The position numbers were made by a program, and so were the translations under genes. From Paenibacillus sp. HB172176 (lineage in GTDB: Bacteria; Bacillota; Bacilli; Paenibacillales; Paenibacillaceae): DNA of 64,000 bases. The notes under the pieces are model-generated. The model made no database searches, was not told where the DNA came from, and was given only the letters and a program-made list of their open reading frames with translations. The stretch is taken from assembly GCF_011947265.1 (NCBI RefSeq), contig NZ_JAATHD010000005.1, positions 147,680 to 211,679 of the forward strand. Direction: 5' to 3'. Every line of letters starts with the position of its first letter. Position 1 is the stretch's first letter. Of the stretch, positions 28,701-35,842 are shown piece after piece.

Positions 28701-30162
28701 GGTTGGCATTGACCGAAGCAGCGCGTCCTTCGAGGGACTTTGTCCGGGAACTTCTTATCATTTGACTCTCACAACCGTGGACGGAAACGGGAATGAATCT
28801 GCGGGAATAACGGAGGCGTTCGCTACCAAAGCAGTCGCAACGCCGATAGTAGACTTGACGCCGCCTGGCGAGGTCAACAAACCAAGGGCTGCGTGGGAGG
28901 GAGATCAACTCCTTATCCGTTGGACGGATCCAATCGATGATGATTTCCACCATGTTCAGCTGGCCTATCGCGTGAAAGGCGCTTCCGAATATAGCGAAGG
29001 GCTCTTGGTGGCGAAAGGCAAACAGGAAGCCCGTTTGCTCCAGCTTAATGCATCCAAAGAGTATGAAATCAAATTGCGAACCTTCGATATTCGACTTAAC
29101 GGCTCGCAAGGCCTCTCATTTATGGATCAGGCAGAGGATAATGGCGGCGGCAAGGGTGGAGGCGGGAATACAAATTCAGATCCACAATTGGCGGAGATTA
29201 CATTGACCTCCGCGGCGAAGGAGTCAGCTTTGTTCAATCAAGCTCTCACCCTGAAATGGCCTGCCAATACATTCAAGGCTTCTGGAGAACTCCAAGTGAA
29301 GCGGTATGATCTTGGCGCGGCAATGATTCCCCCCGGTATGACACCGATGAGCGAGGCATTCACTCTTCAATCCGAGCTAACGCCGCTGAAGCGAATCTCC
29401 TTGAAAGCGATAGTGGATGGGAGCTTGTTGAAGAAGGCAGATCTTCGCAAGGCAGGTCTCTACCGGCAGAATGAGGATAACCCTGGCAAGTGGGTCTATG
29501 TAGGCGGAATTGTTAACCCATCGAAGTTAACGGTTCGTGCGGACATATCCGAGTGGGGGACGTATGCCTTATTCCTGAGAGAGTCTGACTTCTCCGATAT
29601 GGTGAACCATTGGAGTCGCCAAGAGGTGGAGGTGCTTGCGAGCAGGGGACTCTTGCAGGGAACTTCGCCCCGTCGATTCGAACCCGAACGCGAACTGACA
29701 AGAGCGGAAGCTGTAACGCTTATCTTGTCTATCCTTCGCGCTGCTGGGAAGCTATCGGAAGCGGACGCGCATGAAAGCATGGGGAGCGGGACTTTCGCGG
29801 ATGTGAAGAGCGGATCCTGGTATGAGGAAGCAGTCGAGCTCGCGGCAAGTCTCAGGATTGTTCAGGGCTCGCAGGGGCGTTTCCGGCCGGGCGAACCAGT
29901 CACTCGGGAAGAGCTTGCATTGATTCTGTATCGAACCTTCCCAAGTGCCGGAACAATCGCTTCTTCCAAAGCATTGGAATCCTTTCAAGATGCGGATTCT
30001 GTGTCCGAATGGGCAATATCCGCGATGCAGGCTGCCGTCGAGGAAGGCTTGCTGAAGGGATTGTCGCCGACGATGCTTGCCCCTAGAGCGAAGCTGAAGC
30101 GAGGTGAGGCCGCAGTTATTCTGTACCGAATGCTTGATCGCATGGGGCTCATCACAGAGTGA
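22720..30162 (+). CDS. Giant multidomain SLH surface protein
   Basis: 2480 residues, exported by an N-terminal signal peptide (about 1-32) and anchored by three SLH domains (about 2290-2480; FSDMVNHWSRQEVE, TFADVKSGSWYEEAV, SFQDADSVSEWAIS). Between them, in order: an FN3-like module (65-160), TolB/PD40-like beta-propeller repeats (165-545; AISEDGEVLVF, AISRDGSKIVF, AISADGHYIAF), carboxypeptidase-regulatory/Ig-like modules (560-1100), a DUF11-like module (1104-1240), Ig-like modules (to ~1430), a helical insert (about 1580-1730), an SbsA-like Ig domain (1829-1940), two FN3 modules (1947-2127), a Gly-rich linker and a ZU5-like module (2157-2285). GAAGGAGG precedes the ATG. No catalytic motif is visible; an adhesive, scaffolding or sensing surface role is plausible. 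Confidence 0.85.
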   Translation: MGKSKPFRFVAVFLLLALLLNSNVGPSFIAAAESLDDKSSPVSDENLEEAPIKQVQSAASIQLDGEVGLRWARPAYNEIEVKWSALQIYDEETRQYVPAPDIDHYSLEWKTGDTWTVLKETSDDFYYLHTGLPEASFSYYRLFVYDKDGNKSDPYPLRTATDHKETKILFSLDHEDFNDFAISEDGEVLVFMTEAQELPGAVEGETGLYAYQLSDGNLVRIDQAVPPTADSTESTLAVSGNGRYILYERMNQDGQYELCRYDAVAHLRDILTTQSKKNENVAISRDGSKIVFDSNFAYSTEDTNEVKDVYLYDAALPEANRLKRISVAWNGEQGSEQSKHGAISADGHYIAFVTTSTELIPPEVEDNSMSNLYLYDTNSGAMQYIPVEEVWNNERYPIDVTWPNLSEDGRYISYRMFVNARGLRAGLLDLSSGQVEQVWQTRGSSLISLDVPKLTTNGRYVYLGFYNYDPGTSQEPYRTRGELLFDTTQTNQYRYLGKLLDASEARLTGDGSRGVYEFWNAPYEEYEGDPGRPEGAQLVYVCLERCQEQEPPPKDKITKASLELPSQVNGDVPIGGNIIIRSLAEQGLELKADIVYESVGQTGTQSASVSLIADAAEPRAYRADWTVPEDAVRIVSARVELAGQPTEGKEAIIAPIEVAGALKVSLTTAAPELLQGAKVHLWSGGQRAGNAAVFPESLEAVIPVAGAEDYQIRITDASGNLLSERGGIVVKPGEQSELPIAVNPSAKLGVSVVDEGGTALANIRLEIRKREGELIYSGKTLPGGSLDIPFQFSMGDEIEVRAVVSSPYQSPPPAIYTLAAGYQQKEIKLVNLDYAIVGGIASLQDKPVTGVIVQALTKYGKVAAQSVTDSEGRYQLRVPAGDYDLFADRKAQPLYALPKLIPITLQESETKSIHLALTAQGFGMIDLDVQMKNIDGSLTPIAITDWRSAIHYGLTVKILNESGGARANSVNEKGIPVYGTPGDAFEICANGIEAGLASSCDTVVLDTKREATAALRLEEVAQITGSISGTETVQSMQIMWRGDSSEHWSAMRNQTLPKSGAFTESLSKAGFYQLKFYNQHFIEIYRTEFEVSQGQRITLPPIHLSGNTRLFAGQPGNGYSLGDLRASLGEAVTLRAEYQLNGSQAITNTQLVIEVAAGSSLLTNSVTLNKAPVEVTEEGGGSYAIMLGDLAPGAKGIVSYRVTIDNHMEEQSLQQLSARYQVDEDSDVVEETIGAAYIHAGDVTLEAPKLVKQKTLTVSGRAPAGKQVLIYASMSLIGSAQATQGGLWTAKVTLPDKPEGLIWEELPSYRLTAKVQTASGYAESRSQLVEIDSEAPAITNMSIEQDGGRAAVFHPEEGVSRFPFVVVPGQSIFVKLSMSNSNRISNPVVSFGQLSAPLTEESPGQFEAVIPASYEMGSGIFVSYDTTPTSMPISVEAPASEEWEAQQSHLAANWGEIKESVADAGTEGPDPQAAYTPTFSVVYPDEDAIEANVRMSVKYEKRSEYSGPYVGFEPTWDYNTGTLVVKGSIARSALTPQLLKEWKVLALQADPEPGPGPELSTDYLGITFSVAFPKAESFNKAFGYFGTLKSYVSDTMDFLDYADQLLQFQDYVIQNECYAPNVNYYVKQTESLFDMASAGLVVKNTITGIGLVAGVALSKLPTWATASAAAYMTAINDAVMSNWKSNLDDLKKEFEADKKWRDDMAAAGAIDRCKKRKDKEEDEPQNKVADPVWIWDPSGYVYEALPSNRLEGVKATLLQENLGDQAVWSEWDADWFGQQNPLITDSLGKYGWDVPEGRWRVLYTKEGYQTAQSADLEVLPPHFDVNIGMISLQPPIPTIGRAVEGRAIGMVFSKYMLANSVTASGIIVENAKGDAVGGRVEAVDAQTDEHGQLLARSFRFIPDQAFRAGEIYRMRILSHVQSYAHVGMGQEAAMDMTVLPAGTMLDQAAADLRLTSGSSQLLAKWTPRATGDGRMYRLTASPQGISTCGSIEIEVGIDRSSASFEGLCPGTSYHLTLTTVDGNGNESAGITEAFATKAVATPIVDLTPPGEVNKPRAAWEGDQLLIRWTDPIDDDFHHVQLAYRVKGASEYSEGLLVAKGKQEARLLQLNASKEYEIKLRTFDIRLNGSQGLSFMDQAEDNGGGKGGGGNTNSDPQLAEITLTSAAKESALFNQALTLKWPANTFKASGELQVKRYDLGAAMIPPGMTPMSEAFTLQSELTPLKRISLKAIVDGSLLKKADLRKAGLYRQNEDNPGKWVYVGGIVNPSKLTVRADISEWGTYALFLRESDFSDMVNHWSRQEVEVLASRGLLQGTSPRRFEPERELTRAEAVTLILSILRAAGKLSEADAHESMGSGTFADVKSGSWYEEAVELAASLRIVQGSQGRFRPGEPVTREELALILYRTFPSAGTIASSKALESFQDADSVSEWAISAMQAAVEEGLLKGLSPTMLAPRAKLKRGEAAVILYRMLDRMGLITE

Positions 30163-30215
30163 AGCCATGCAAACAAATGTTGAACCATGATTATGAAACA
30201 AGGGAGTGTTAGGGA

Positions 30216-30674
30216 ATGGAATGGCTTGTTGTGATTCATGTGGTTTCTGCTTTTCTGGGTATCGGTCCGACCTATTTCGGCCATGTGTTGTTCAGGAGAA
30301 GCGCGCAGACGAATCAGCTTAAGCAGTCGCTCGCGCTTATGCAGACTTTGAATTATTTCCCGAAAATCGGGGGATCGATTGCCGTTGTCTCAGGTGTGTT
30401 GCTGGTCGCGCTTATGGAGTGGAGATTCGTGGATCCGTGGATCCTGCTGTCGCTTATTCTGTATGTGATCATTCAGATTATCGTAGTAGGCATGCTTAGT
30501 CCTGAGGCGGCGAAGCTAGATCAGCTTCTGAAGCAAGAGGAAACGGGGGGATCAGATCCTGCACGAACCGTAACCAGGACAAAGATGCTAGCTCGTATCA
30601 ATCGCTTGTATGAAGCAGCTTCGTTATTAGGCATTGTGCTCCTAATTCTAATGGTAATGAAACCCTACTTTTAA
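30216..30674 (+). CDS. Small integral membrane protein, DUF2269-like
   Basis: 152 residues with four hydrophobic segments: MEWLVVIHVVSAFLGIGPTYFG, GGSIAVVSGVLLVALMEW, PWILLSLILYVIIQIIVVGML and ASLLGIVLLILMVMKPYF. This matches the DUF2269 family of small membrane proteins of unknown function. Arg- and Lys-rich loops face the cytoplasm. It lies 53 bp after the giant SLH gene with no terminator between and 51 bp before the SDR gene. No role can be assigned. Confidence 0.72.
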   Translation: MEWLVVIHVVSAFLGIGPTYFGHVLFRRSAQTNQLKQSLALMQTLNYFPKIGGSIAVVSGVLLVALMEWRFVDPWILLSLILYVIIQIIVVGMLSPEAAKLDQLLKQEETGGSDPARTVTRTKMLARINRLYEAASLLGIVLLILMVMKPYF

Positions 30675-30725
30675 ATGTTGGGGACTTTCTCAACTCTCAA
30701 TTTTAATTTAATGGAGGAATGGCAA

Positions 30726-31475
30726 ATGAATTTATTAGGAAAAGTAGCTTTTATATCGGGGGGTGCTCGAGGAATCGGGGCATCCACAGCATTGAAGTTA
30801 GCCGAGCAAGGCGCAAAAATTGCAGTGAATTATGTTCAGCAAAGCGAAAAGGCAGAGGAAATCGTCGAACGAATTCGTCGCGGGGGAGGCGAGGCGGAGC
30901 TTGTAAGAGCGGATGTCCGGGATTCCGAACAGGTAGCTGCTGCCGTCGCTCATGTTGAAGCGACACTTGGCGAAATCGATATTCTTGTTTGCAATGCGAA
31001 TATGCCCTTTGTTATGAAGCCTCTTAGCGAAATGAGCTGGGAGGAGTTTGCGGAGAAGCTGAATAGCGAAATGAAGGCTTCCTTCACGTTGACGCAAGCG
31101 GTGCTTCCTGCGATGATCGCTCGGAAATATGGAAGAATGATTTATATATCGAGTAATGCTGCGGACTCTCCAATGCCTTATATGGCTGCGCATGGCTCAG
31201 CCAAGTCCGCCCTCAATGCGTATGCGAAGTATGTAGCGCTGGAATATGCTCCTCTTGGCATTACAGCGAATGTGGTATCGCCGGGACTGGTCCAGACCGA
31301 GGCATCTGCTCATACCCCTGAATCGATTAAGCAGCAGGTTGCGGCAATGACACCTCTCCAGCGTGTAGCTGTGCCGGATGATATATCAGGTATGATTGCC
31401 TTCCTTGCAAGTGAAGAAAGCCGGTTCCTAACGGGCACGTACACAAGGGTAAATGGCGGATTGGCCATGAATTAA
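30726..31475 (+). CDS. SDR-family oxidoreductase, catalytic Tyr replaced by His
   Basis: Classical-length SDR of 249 residues. The cofactor motif GGARGIGAS is intact, and VRADVRD and the downstream VSPGLVQTEAS are typical of FabG-like enzymes. The catalytic YxxxK is changed: the expected Tyr is His156 in HGSAK, with Lys160 retained, and the usual NNAG is CNAN. The Ser-bearing strand MIYISSNAA is present. The protein may use His in place of Tyr or may be catalytically weak. ATG 30726 follows ATGGAGGAATGG; the frame is open upstream without a site. It belongs to the same-strand run 22720-39069. Confidence 0.87.
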   Translation: MNLLGKVAFISGGARGIGASTALKLAEQGAKIAVNYVQQSEKAEEIVERIRRGGGEAELVRADVRDSEQVAAAVAHVEATLGEIDILVCNANMPFVMKPLSEMSWEEFAEKLNSEMKASFTLTQAVLPAMIARKYGRMIYISSNAADSPMPYMAAHGSAKSALNAYAKYVALEYAPLGITANVVSPGLVQTEASAHTPESIKQQVAAMTPLQRVAVPDDISGMIAFLASEESRFLTGTYTRVNGGLAMN

Positions 31476-31509
31476 GCTGAATTAAGGTGATGTAAAGGGG
31501 AGTTATACG

Positions 31510-34500
31510 TTGAATAAGAAAAGTCTGCAAGTCTTTCTTCCACTGCTGTTGCTAATTAATCTATTCCTTGGAGCTGTTCCCGCTGCACAGGCTCAGACAT
31601 CTGGTCCTCCTGTCAGTTTGCAAAAATATATGATGATCGATCAGTTCGGCTATAGACCGGAAGACGACAAAGTTGCCGTGTTGGTAGATCCGCAATCGGG
31701 CTATAACAGTGCAGATGCATATATGCCTGGTCCGACTCTTGAAGTAAGAAGAGTTGGCGATGATGATACTGTGTTTACAGGAGAGCCAGTCCTATGGAAT
31801 AACGGCTCCACACAGTCCTCCTCGGGGGATCGCGGCTGGTGGTTCGACTTCTCTTCTGTAACAGCAGAAGGAGAATATTATCTCTGGGATCCACAGAACA
31901 ATTCCAAGTCCTTCGATTTCGCAATTAACAAGAATGTGTATAAGGACGTATTAAAGGCTGCGATCAAGACGTTCTATTATCAGAGAATTGGGACACCGCA
32001 TTTGCCGGAGCATGCAGGCGCTGCCTATGCGGATGGAGCAGCTTTCCTCGGCCCTCATCAAGATTCGGAGGCTAGAAATGTATTCGATCGGAACAACCCC
32101 GCTACGGAAAGAGATCTATCCGGCGGCTGGATGGATGCAGGCGATTTCAATAAATATGTGACCTACACAGCGCAGCCCGTCAATGAGCTTCTATCCGCAT
32201 ATGAGCAGAACCCGGATATCTTCACGGATGATTACGATATCCCGGAATCCGGAAACGGCATTCCGGATGTATTGGATGAAGTGAAGTGGGAACTCGATTG
32301 GCTAATAAAGATGCAGGAGAACGATGGGGGCGTTCTCTTAAAAGTAGGGGTGCCGAGCAGCGGCCAAATAGGTGAATTCGCGAATCCGCCGAGCGCCATT
32401 ACGAGCTATCGCTATTACTTGCCCAAGGCGTCTTCTTCGACGATTGTAACGGCTCTTAATTTTGCTCATGCAGCACTTGTTTACAGGGAGTTTCCTTCCT
32501 TAAAGAGCTATGCCGATGATTTGCAGCAACGGGCTGTTCAGGCATGGGACTGGTACCAGGCGAATCCTAAATCCGATGATGCAGACAAAGGAGAGATTGA
32601 AGCCGGAGACGCGGATATGTCGCTGCAGAGCCAAGCGCAGATCGCAACGATTGCTTCTGTGTACTTATATGCCTTAACAGGCGAGGACAGATTTCATTCC
32701 GAATTCAAAAATAATTACAAATCGACATGGCCGCTAAGTGATGGTTACTGGGGTATGTATTATGGGGAACAAGCGGATGGTGTCATGTTCTATACGACGC
32801 TTCCGAATGCTGATCCGGCAGTGAGATCCTATATATTGGAAAGACGGGATGTGCAGGATTTCGACGAGGCTTTCCATGACGATGATGATTTGTATCGAGC
32901 CTTCGTGCCTGATTTCTCCTATCATTGGGGCAGTCTCCAGGTTCGAGCCCGTCTGGGCGCAACTGCTTATGACTTCGTTCAATATGAGATTAATCCGAGC
33001 AAGAAGGAGAACTACGACAAACGCGCTAAGAACATCCTGCATTACTTTCATGGCGTAAATCCGAATGGCTTCACGTATCTGACGAATATGAGCGAGTATG
33101 GAGCAGAGCATTCCATTTCTCAAATCTACCATAGCTGGTTTGCGGATGGCTCGCAGTGGGATCTCGCGCCTCCCGGCTTCGTGCCAGGCGGGCCGAGCAC
33201 ACAATATAGCGGAACTTCAGCTCCTCCATTGGGTCAACCCATGCAGAAGATGTATAAGGATTGGAATGGCATCTCATGGGAGTGGCCGAATAACGTCGAC
33301 GCGTCATGGGAGATTACAGAGAATGGCATCTATTATCAAGCCGCTTATGCGAAGCTCCTAGCCAAGTTTGTGACGGCTCCGCCTCTGCCGACGGAGGCGC
33401 CGTCCGCACCGGCTAATGTGTCAGCACAAGCAACAGGCACAACCTCGATTGCTCTGCAATGGAGCAAGTCAGACTTTGCTTCCAGCTATGATATTGAAGT
33501 GGATGGTGTCGTCCAGAATAACGGCCCAAGCATTGCCTATACTCACGAAGGGCTGGAGCAAGGTTCAACCCATGTCTATCGTGTCCGGGCGAAGAATAAT
33601 GTTGGCATGAGCTCTTGGAGCAATCCTGTCAGCGCGGTTACCGATGTGCCGCCGCCGCCGCCGCAGACGCCTGAGCAAATCTCCGCAGACGCAACGAGCA
33701 GTTTTGCTGTGCTTGTGAGCTGGGAAACTTCCGCTGGCGCAACGAAATATGAGCTTGAGGTTGATGGCGTGGTTCTGGATAATGGCAGCCTTACTTCCTA
33801 TGAGCATAACGGATTGGCTTCTCAATCAACCCATAGTTATAGAGTAAGAGCGATCAACAGCGGCGGTAGAAGTGAATGGAGTAATCGAACAACTGTAAAG
33901 ACGCCGCAAGCTCCACCGACCAGCATCATTGATCTTTCCCATAACGGAAATAGCGGCTACACATTCGGGCAGGCAGCCGATCAGGTCAAGCGCTATCAGA
34001 CGTTTATTGCAGATTCTTATCCCGTTCTAACAAGGATAGAGATTATGCTTAGAAAAGCAGGTTTGCCGGGACAGGTGACGGTAGAGCTCTATGCGACAGA
34101 GGATAACAAACCTTCCGGCTCTGTGCTAGCCTCTTCAACAATTGCTTCGAGCGAGGTAACGGAGGATTATGCCGCAGTGAGCGCTCCTCTCTCCTATGAC
34201 GGATTGATTGCTGGAGTCAAGTATGCCATTGTGCTGGGACAATCAACTCCGGGGCACGGCGGAATCTATGAATGGCTTGCCGGTTATGATGTGTTCGGCG
34301 GTTATGATTACGGCAAACAAACCGTTACGGAATGGGTGGATGAATCTCATATAGGCGATGGATGGATGAAGCTGCATGTCGCGCAAAGCGTTGAGCCGCA
34401 GCAACAAATTCCTGCTGTTCCTGCAGGTGCGACGGTTGTTGCAGCAAGTACGGATTCTGCTCTGTTAAGCTGGCAATCAGTGCAGGGAGCTCAGTCTTAC

Positions 34501-35136
34501 GAGATAGAGATTGATGGAGAAGGCCCTTACATCTCGACTGCAGAGTTATCCTACATTCATAGCGGCCTTGCGCCGGGTTCTACCCATTCTTATCGAATCA
34601 GAGCCGTCAATAATCATGGGGATGCAAGTGACTGGACGAACCCGGTTGCAATCGCGATGCAACAATCTTCATCTTCTGTTATTGATATTTCCCATAACGG
34701 AACATTCGGCTATACCTTCGGAGAAAGTCGCGATCAGTTGAAGAGATGGCAGATGTTCGTTGCGAATGCGAAGCAGACGATAGAGAAGATTCAAGTGAAT
34801 GTGAGAAAATTCGGCAATACCAGCAACATGACGGTAAGTCTGTATGCGACTAAGAATAATAAGCCAAGCGGATCGGCACTGAAAACCATCACCGTACCGG
34901 CAAGCTCTATCAGCGAGGATTTCGCAGTCATAGATGTTCCGCTAACCTATACGGGTTTAATAAATGGCGCTTCTTATGCAATCGTGCTTGGTCAAGTGAG
35001 AAACTCTGACTATTCCACTTACGAATGGTTGACCTCAGCAGTCAACGACAGCTTAACATCCGGCAAGTACAGTGGAGGCAAGTGGATGGATGAATCTGCA
35101 ATTGGTGATGGCTGGCTGAAAATATTCGTCGTATAA
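31510..35136 (+). CDS. Modular secreted glycoside hydrolase family 9 enzyme
   Basis: 1208 residues with a signal peptide ending PAAQA near residue 28. Order: CelD_N-type Ig domain (38-138; IDQFGYRPEDDKVAVL), GH9 catalytic domain (about 140-622), two FN3 domains (632-800), a beta-sandwich module (805-960; SHNGNSGYTFGQ, DGWMKLHV), a third FN3 (965-1053) and a second copy of the sandwich module (1058-1208). GH9 residues seen are the DAGD pair at 209-212 (GGWMDAGDFNKYV) and the predicted acid Glu604 in WEITENGIYYQA. GH9 enzymes mostly hydrolyse beta-1,4-glucans; some act on glucosamine or xyloglucan substrates. TTG 31510 follows GGGGAG by 7 bp. It has no SLH or sortase signal. The two-component genes follow after 40 bp. 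Confidence 0.88.
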   Translation: MNKKSLQVFLPLLLLINLFLGAVPAAQAQTSGPPVSLQKYMMIDQFGYRPEDDKVAVLVDPQSGYNSADAYMPGPTLEVRRVGDDDTVFTGEPVLWNNGSTQSSSGDRGWWFDFSSVTAEGEYYLWDPQNNSKSFDFAINKNVYKDVLKAAIKTFYYQRIGTPHLPEHAGAAYADGAAFLGPHQDSEARNVFDRNNPATERDLSGGWMDAGDFNKYVTYTAQPVNELLSAYEQNPDIFTDDYDIPESGNGIPDVLDEVKWELDWLIKMQENDGGVLLKVGVPSSGQIGEFANPPSAITSYRYYLPKASSSTIVTALNFAHAALVYREFPSLKSYADDLQQRAVQAWDWYQANPKSDDADKGEIEAGDADMSLQSQAQIATIASVYLYALTGEDRFHSEFKNNYKSTWPLSDGYWGMYYGEQADGVMFYTTLPNADPAVRSYILERRDVQDFDEAFHDDDDLYRAFVPDFSYHWGSLQVRARLGATAYDFVQYEINPSKKENYDKRAKNILHYFHGVNPNGFTYLTNMSEYGAEHSISQIYHSWFADGSQWDLAPPGFVPGGPSTQYSGTSAPPLGQPMQKMYKDWNGISWEWPNNVDASWEITENGIYYQAAYAKLLAKFVTAPPLPTEAPSAPANVSAQATGTTSIALQWSKSDFASSYDIEVDGVVQNNGPSIAYTHEGLEQGSTHVYRVRAKNNVGMSSWSNPVSAVTDVPPPPPQTPEQISADATSSFAVLVSWETSAGATKYELEVDGVVLDNGSLTSYEHNGLASQSTHSYRVRAINSGGRSEWSNRTTVKTPQAPPTSIIDLSHNGNSGYTFGQAADQVKRYQTFIADSYPVLTRIEIMLRKAGLPGQVTVELYATEDNKPSGSVLASSTIASSEVTEDYAAVSAPLSYDGLIAGVKYAIVLGQSTPGHGGIYEWLAGYDVFGGYDYGKQTVTEWVDESHIGDGWMKLHVAQSVEPQQQIPAVPAGATVVAASTDSALLSWQSVQGAQSYEIEIDGEGPYISTAELSYIHSGLAPGSTHSYRIRAVNNHGDASDWTNPVAIAMQQSSSSVIDISHNGTFGYTFGESRDQLKRWQMFVANAKQTIEKIQVNVRKFGNTSNMTVSLYATKNNKPSGSALKTITVPASSISEDFAVIDVPLTYTGLINGASYAIVLGQVRNSDYSTYEWLTSAVNDSLTSGKYSGGKWMDESAIGDGWLKIFVV

Positions 35137-35176
35137 TTGTTCATATGCAGGTTCAATTTGGAAGGAGCACAATGAT

Positions 35177-35842
35177 GTGATCTCAATTGTATTGGCGGAT
35201 GATCAGACGTTAATGAGAGACGGTCTGGACACGATCTTAAGCTTGCAGCCGGATATGCAGGTCGTCGGAATGGCACGCGATGGCGAAGAAGCATTGGCTA
35301 TGACGCTCGAGCTTAAGCCGGATATCGTCTTGATGGATATACGCATGCCGGGCATGGACGGCATAGAGTGCACCAAGCAGATTAAGGCCTCTCAGCCCGG
35401 CTCTGTCATTCTCATTCTGACCACTTTTGCAGATGACGGTTACATTATTGATGCTCTGGCAGGCGGCGCAACGGGCTTCTTGCTGAAGGATATTCCAGGC
35501 GAAAAGCTGGCTCAAGCAATTAGGGACGCTGTTAAGGGAGATCTGCTTCTCCCTTCTTCCGTTGCTTCAAGACTTGCTGCCAGAATCACCTCTTCTGATG
35601 TCTCGGCTCAAGCTCTGGTGGGGGCAAGCCGGCTGAAAGCGAAAGGTGTTAAGCTTTCCGAAAAGGAGAAGGAGATCGGAAGAGCCATGATGGAAGGAAA
35701 GACGAACAAAGAGATTGCAAGCTTGCTCTTCATGAGTGAAGGGACAGTGAAAAATTATGTAAGCAGTGTTTACGCCAAGCTTGGAACTCGAGATCGAACC
35801 GTTGCCATGATGACACTGCGCGAAATGTTTGAACATCCATGA
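35177..35842 (+). CDS. NarL/LuxR-type response regulator
   Basis: 221 residues. The receiver begins ISIVLADDQTLMRDGL, with the phospho-acceptor Asp in LMDIRMPGMDG and LLKDIPG at the Lys position. The C-terminal GerE/LuxR helix-turn-helix is LSEKEKEIGRAMMEGKTNKEIASLLFMSEGTVKNYVSSVYAKL. The GTG start follows GAAGGAGCACAAT. The kinase gene begins inside its stop codon (ATGA), so the pair is translationally coupled. The C-terminal HisKA_3-type core of that kinase is the natural partner of a NarL-family regulator. Targets may include the GH9 gene immediately upstream (inference). Confidence 0.92.
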   Translation: MISIVLADDQTLMRDGLDTILSLQPDMQVVGMARDGEEALAMTLELKPDIVLMDIRMPGMDGIECTKQIKASQPGSVILILTTFADDGYIIDALAGGATGFLLKDIPGEKLAQAIRDAVKGDLLLPSSVASRLAARITSSDVSAQALVGASRLKAKGVKLSEKEKEIGRAMMEGKTNKEIASLLFMSEGTVKNYVSSVYAKLGTRDRTVAMMTLREMFEHP

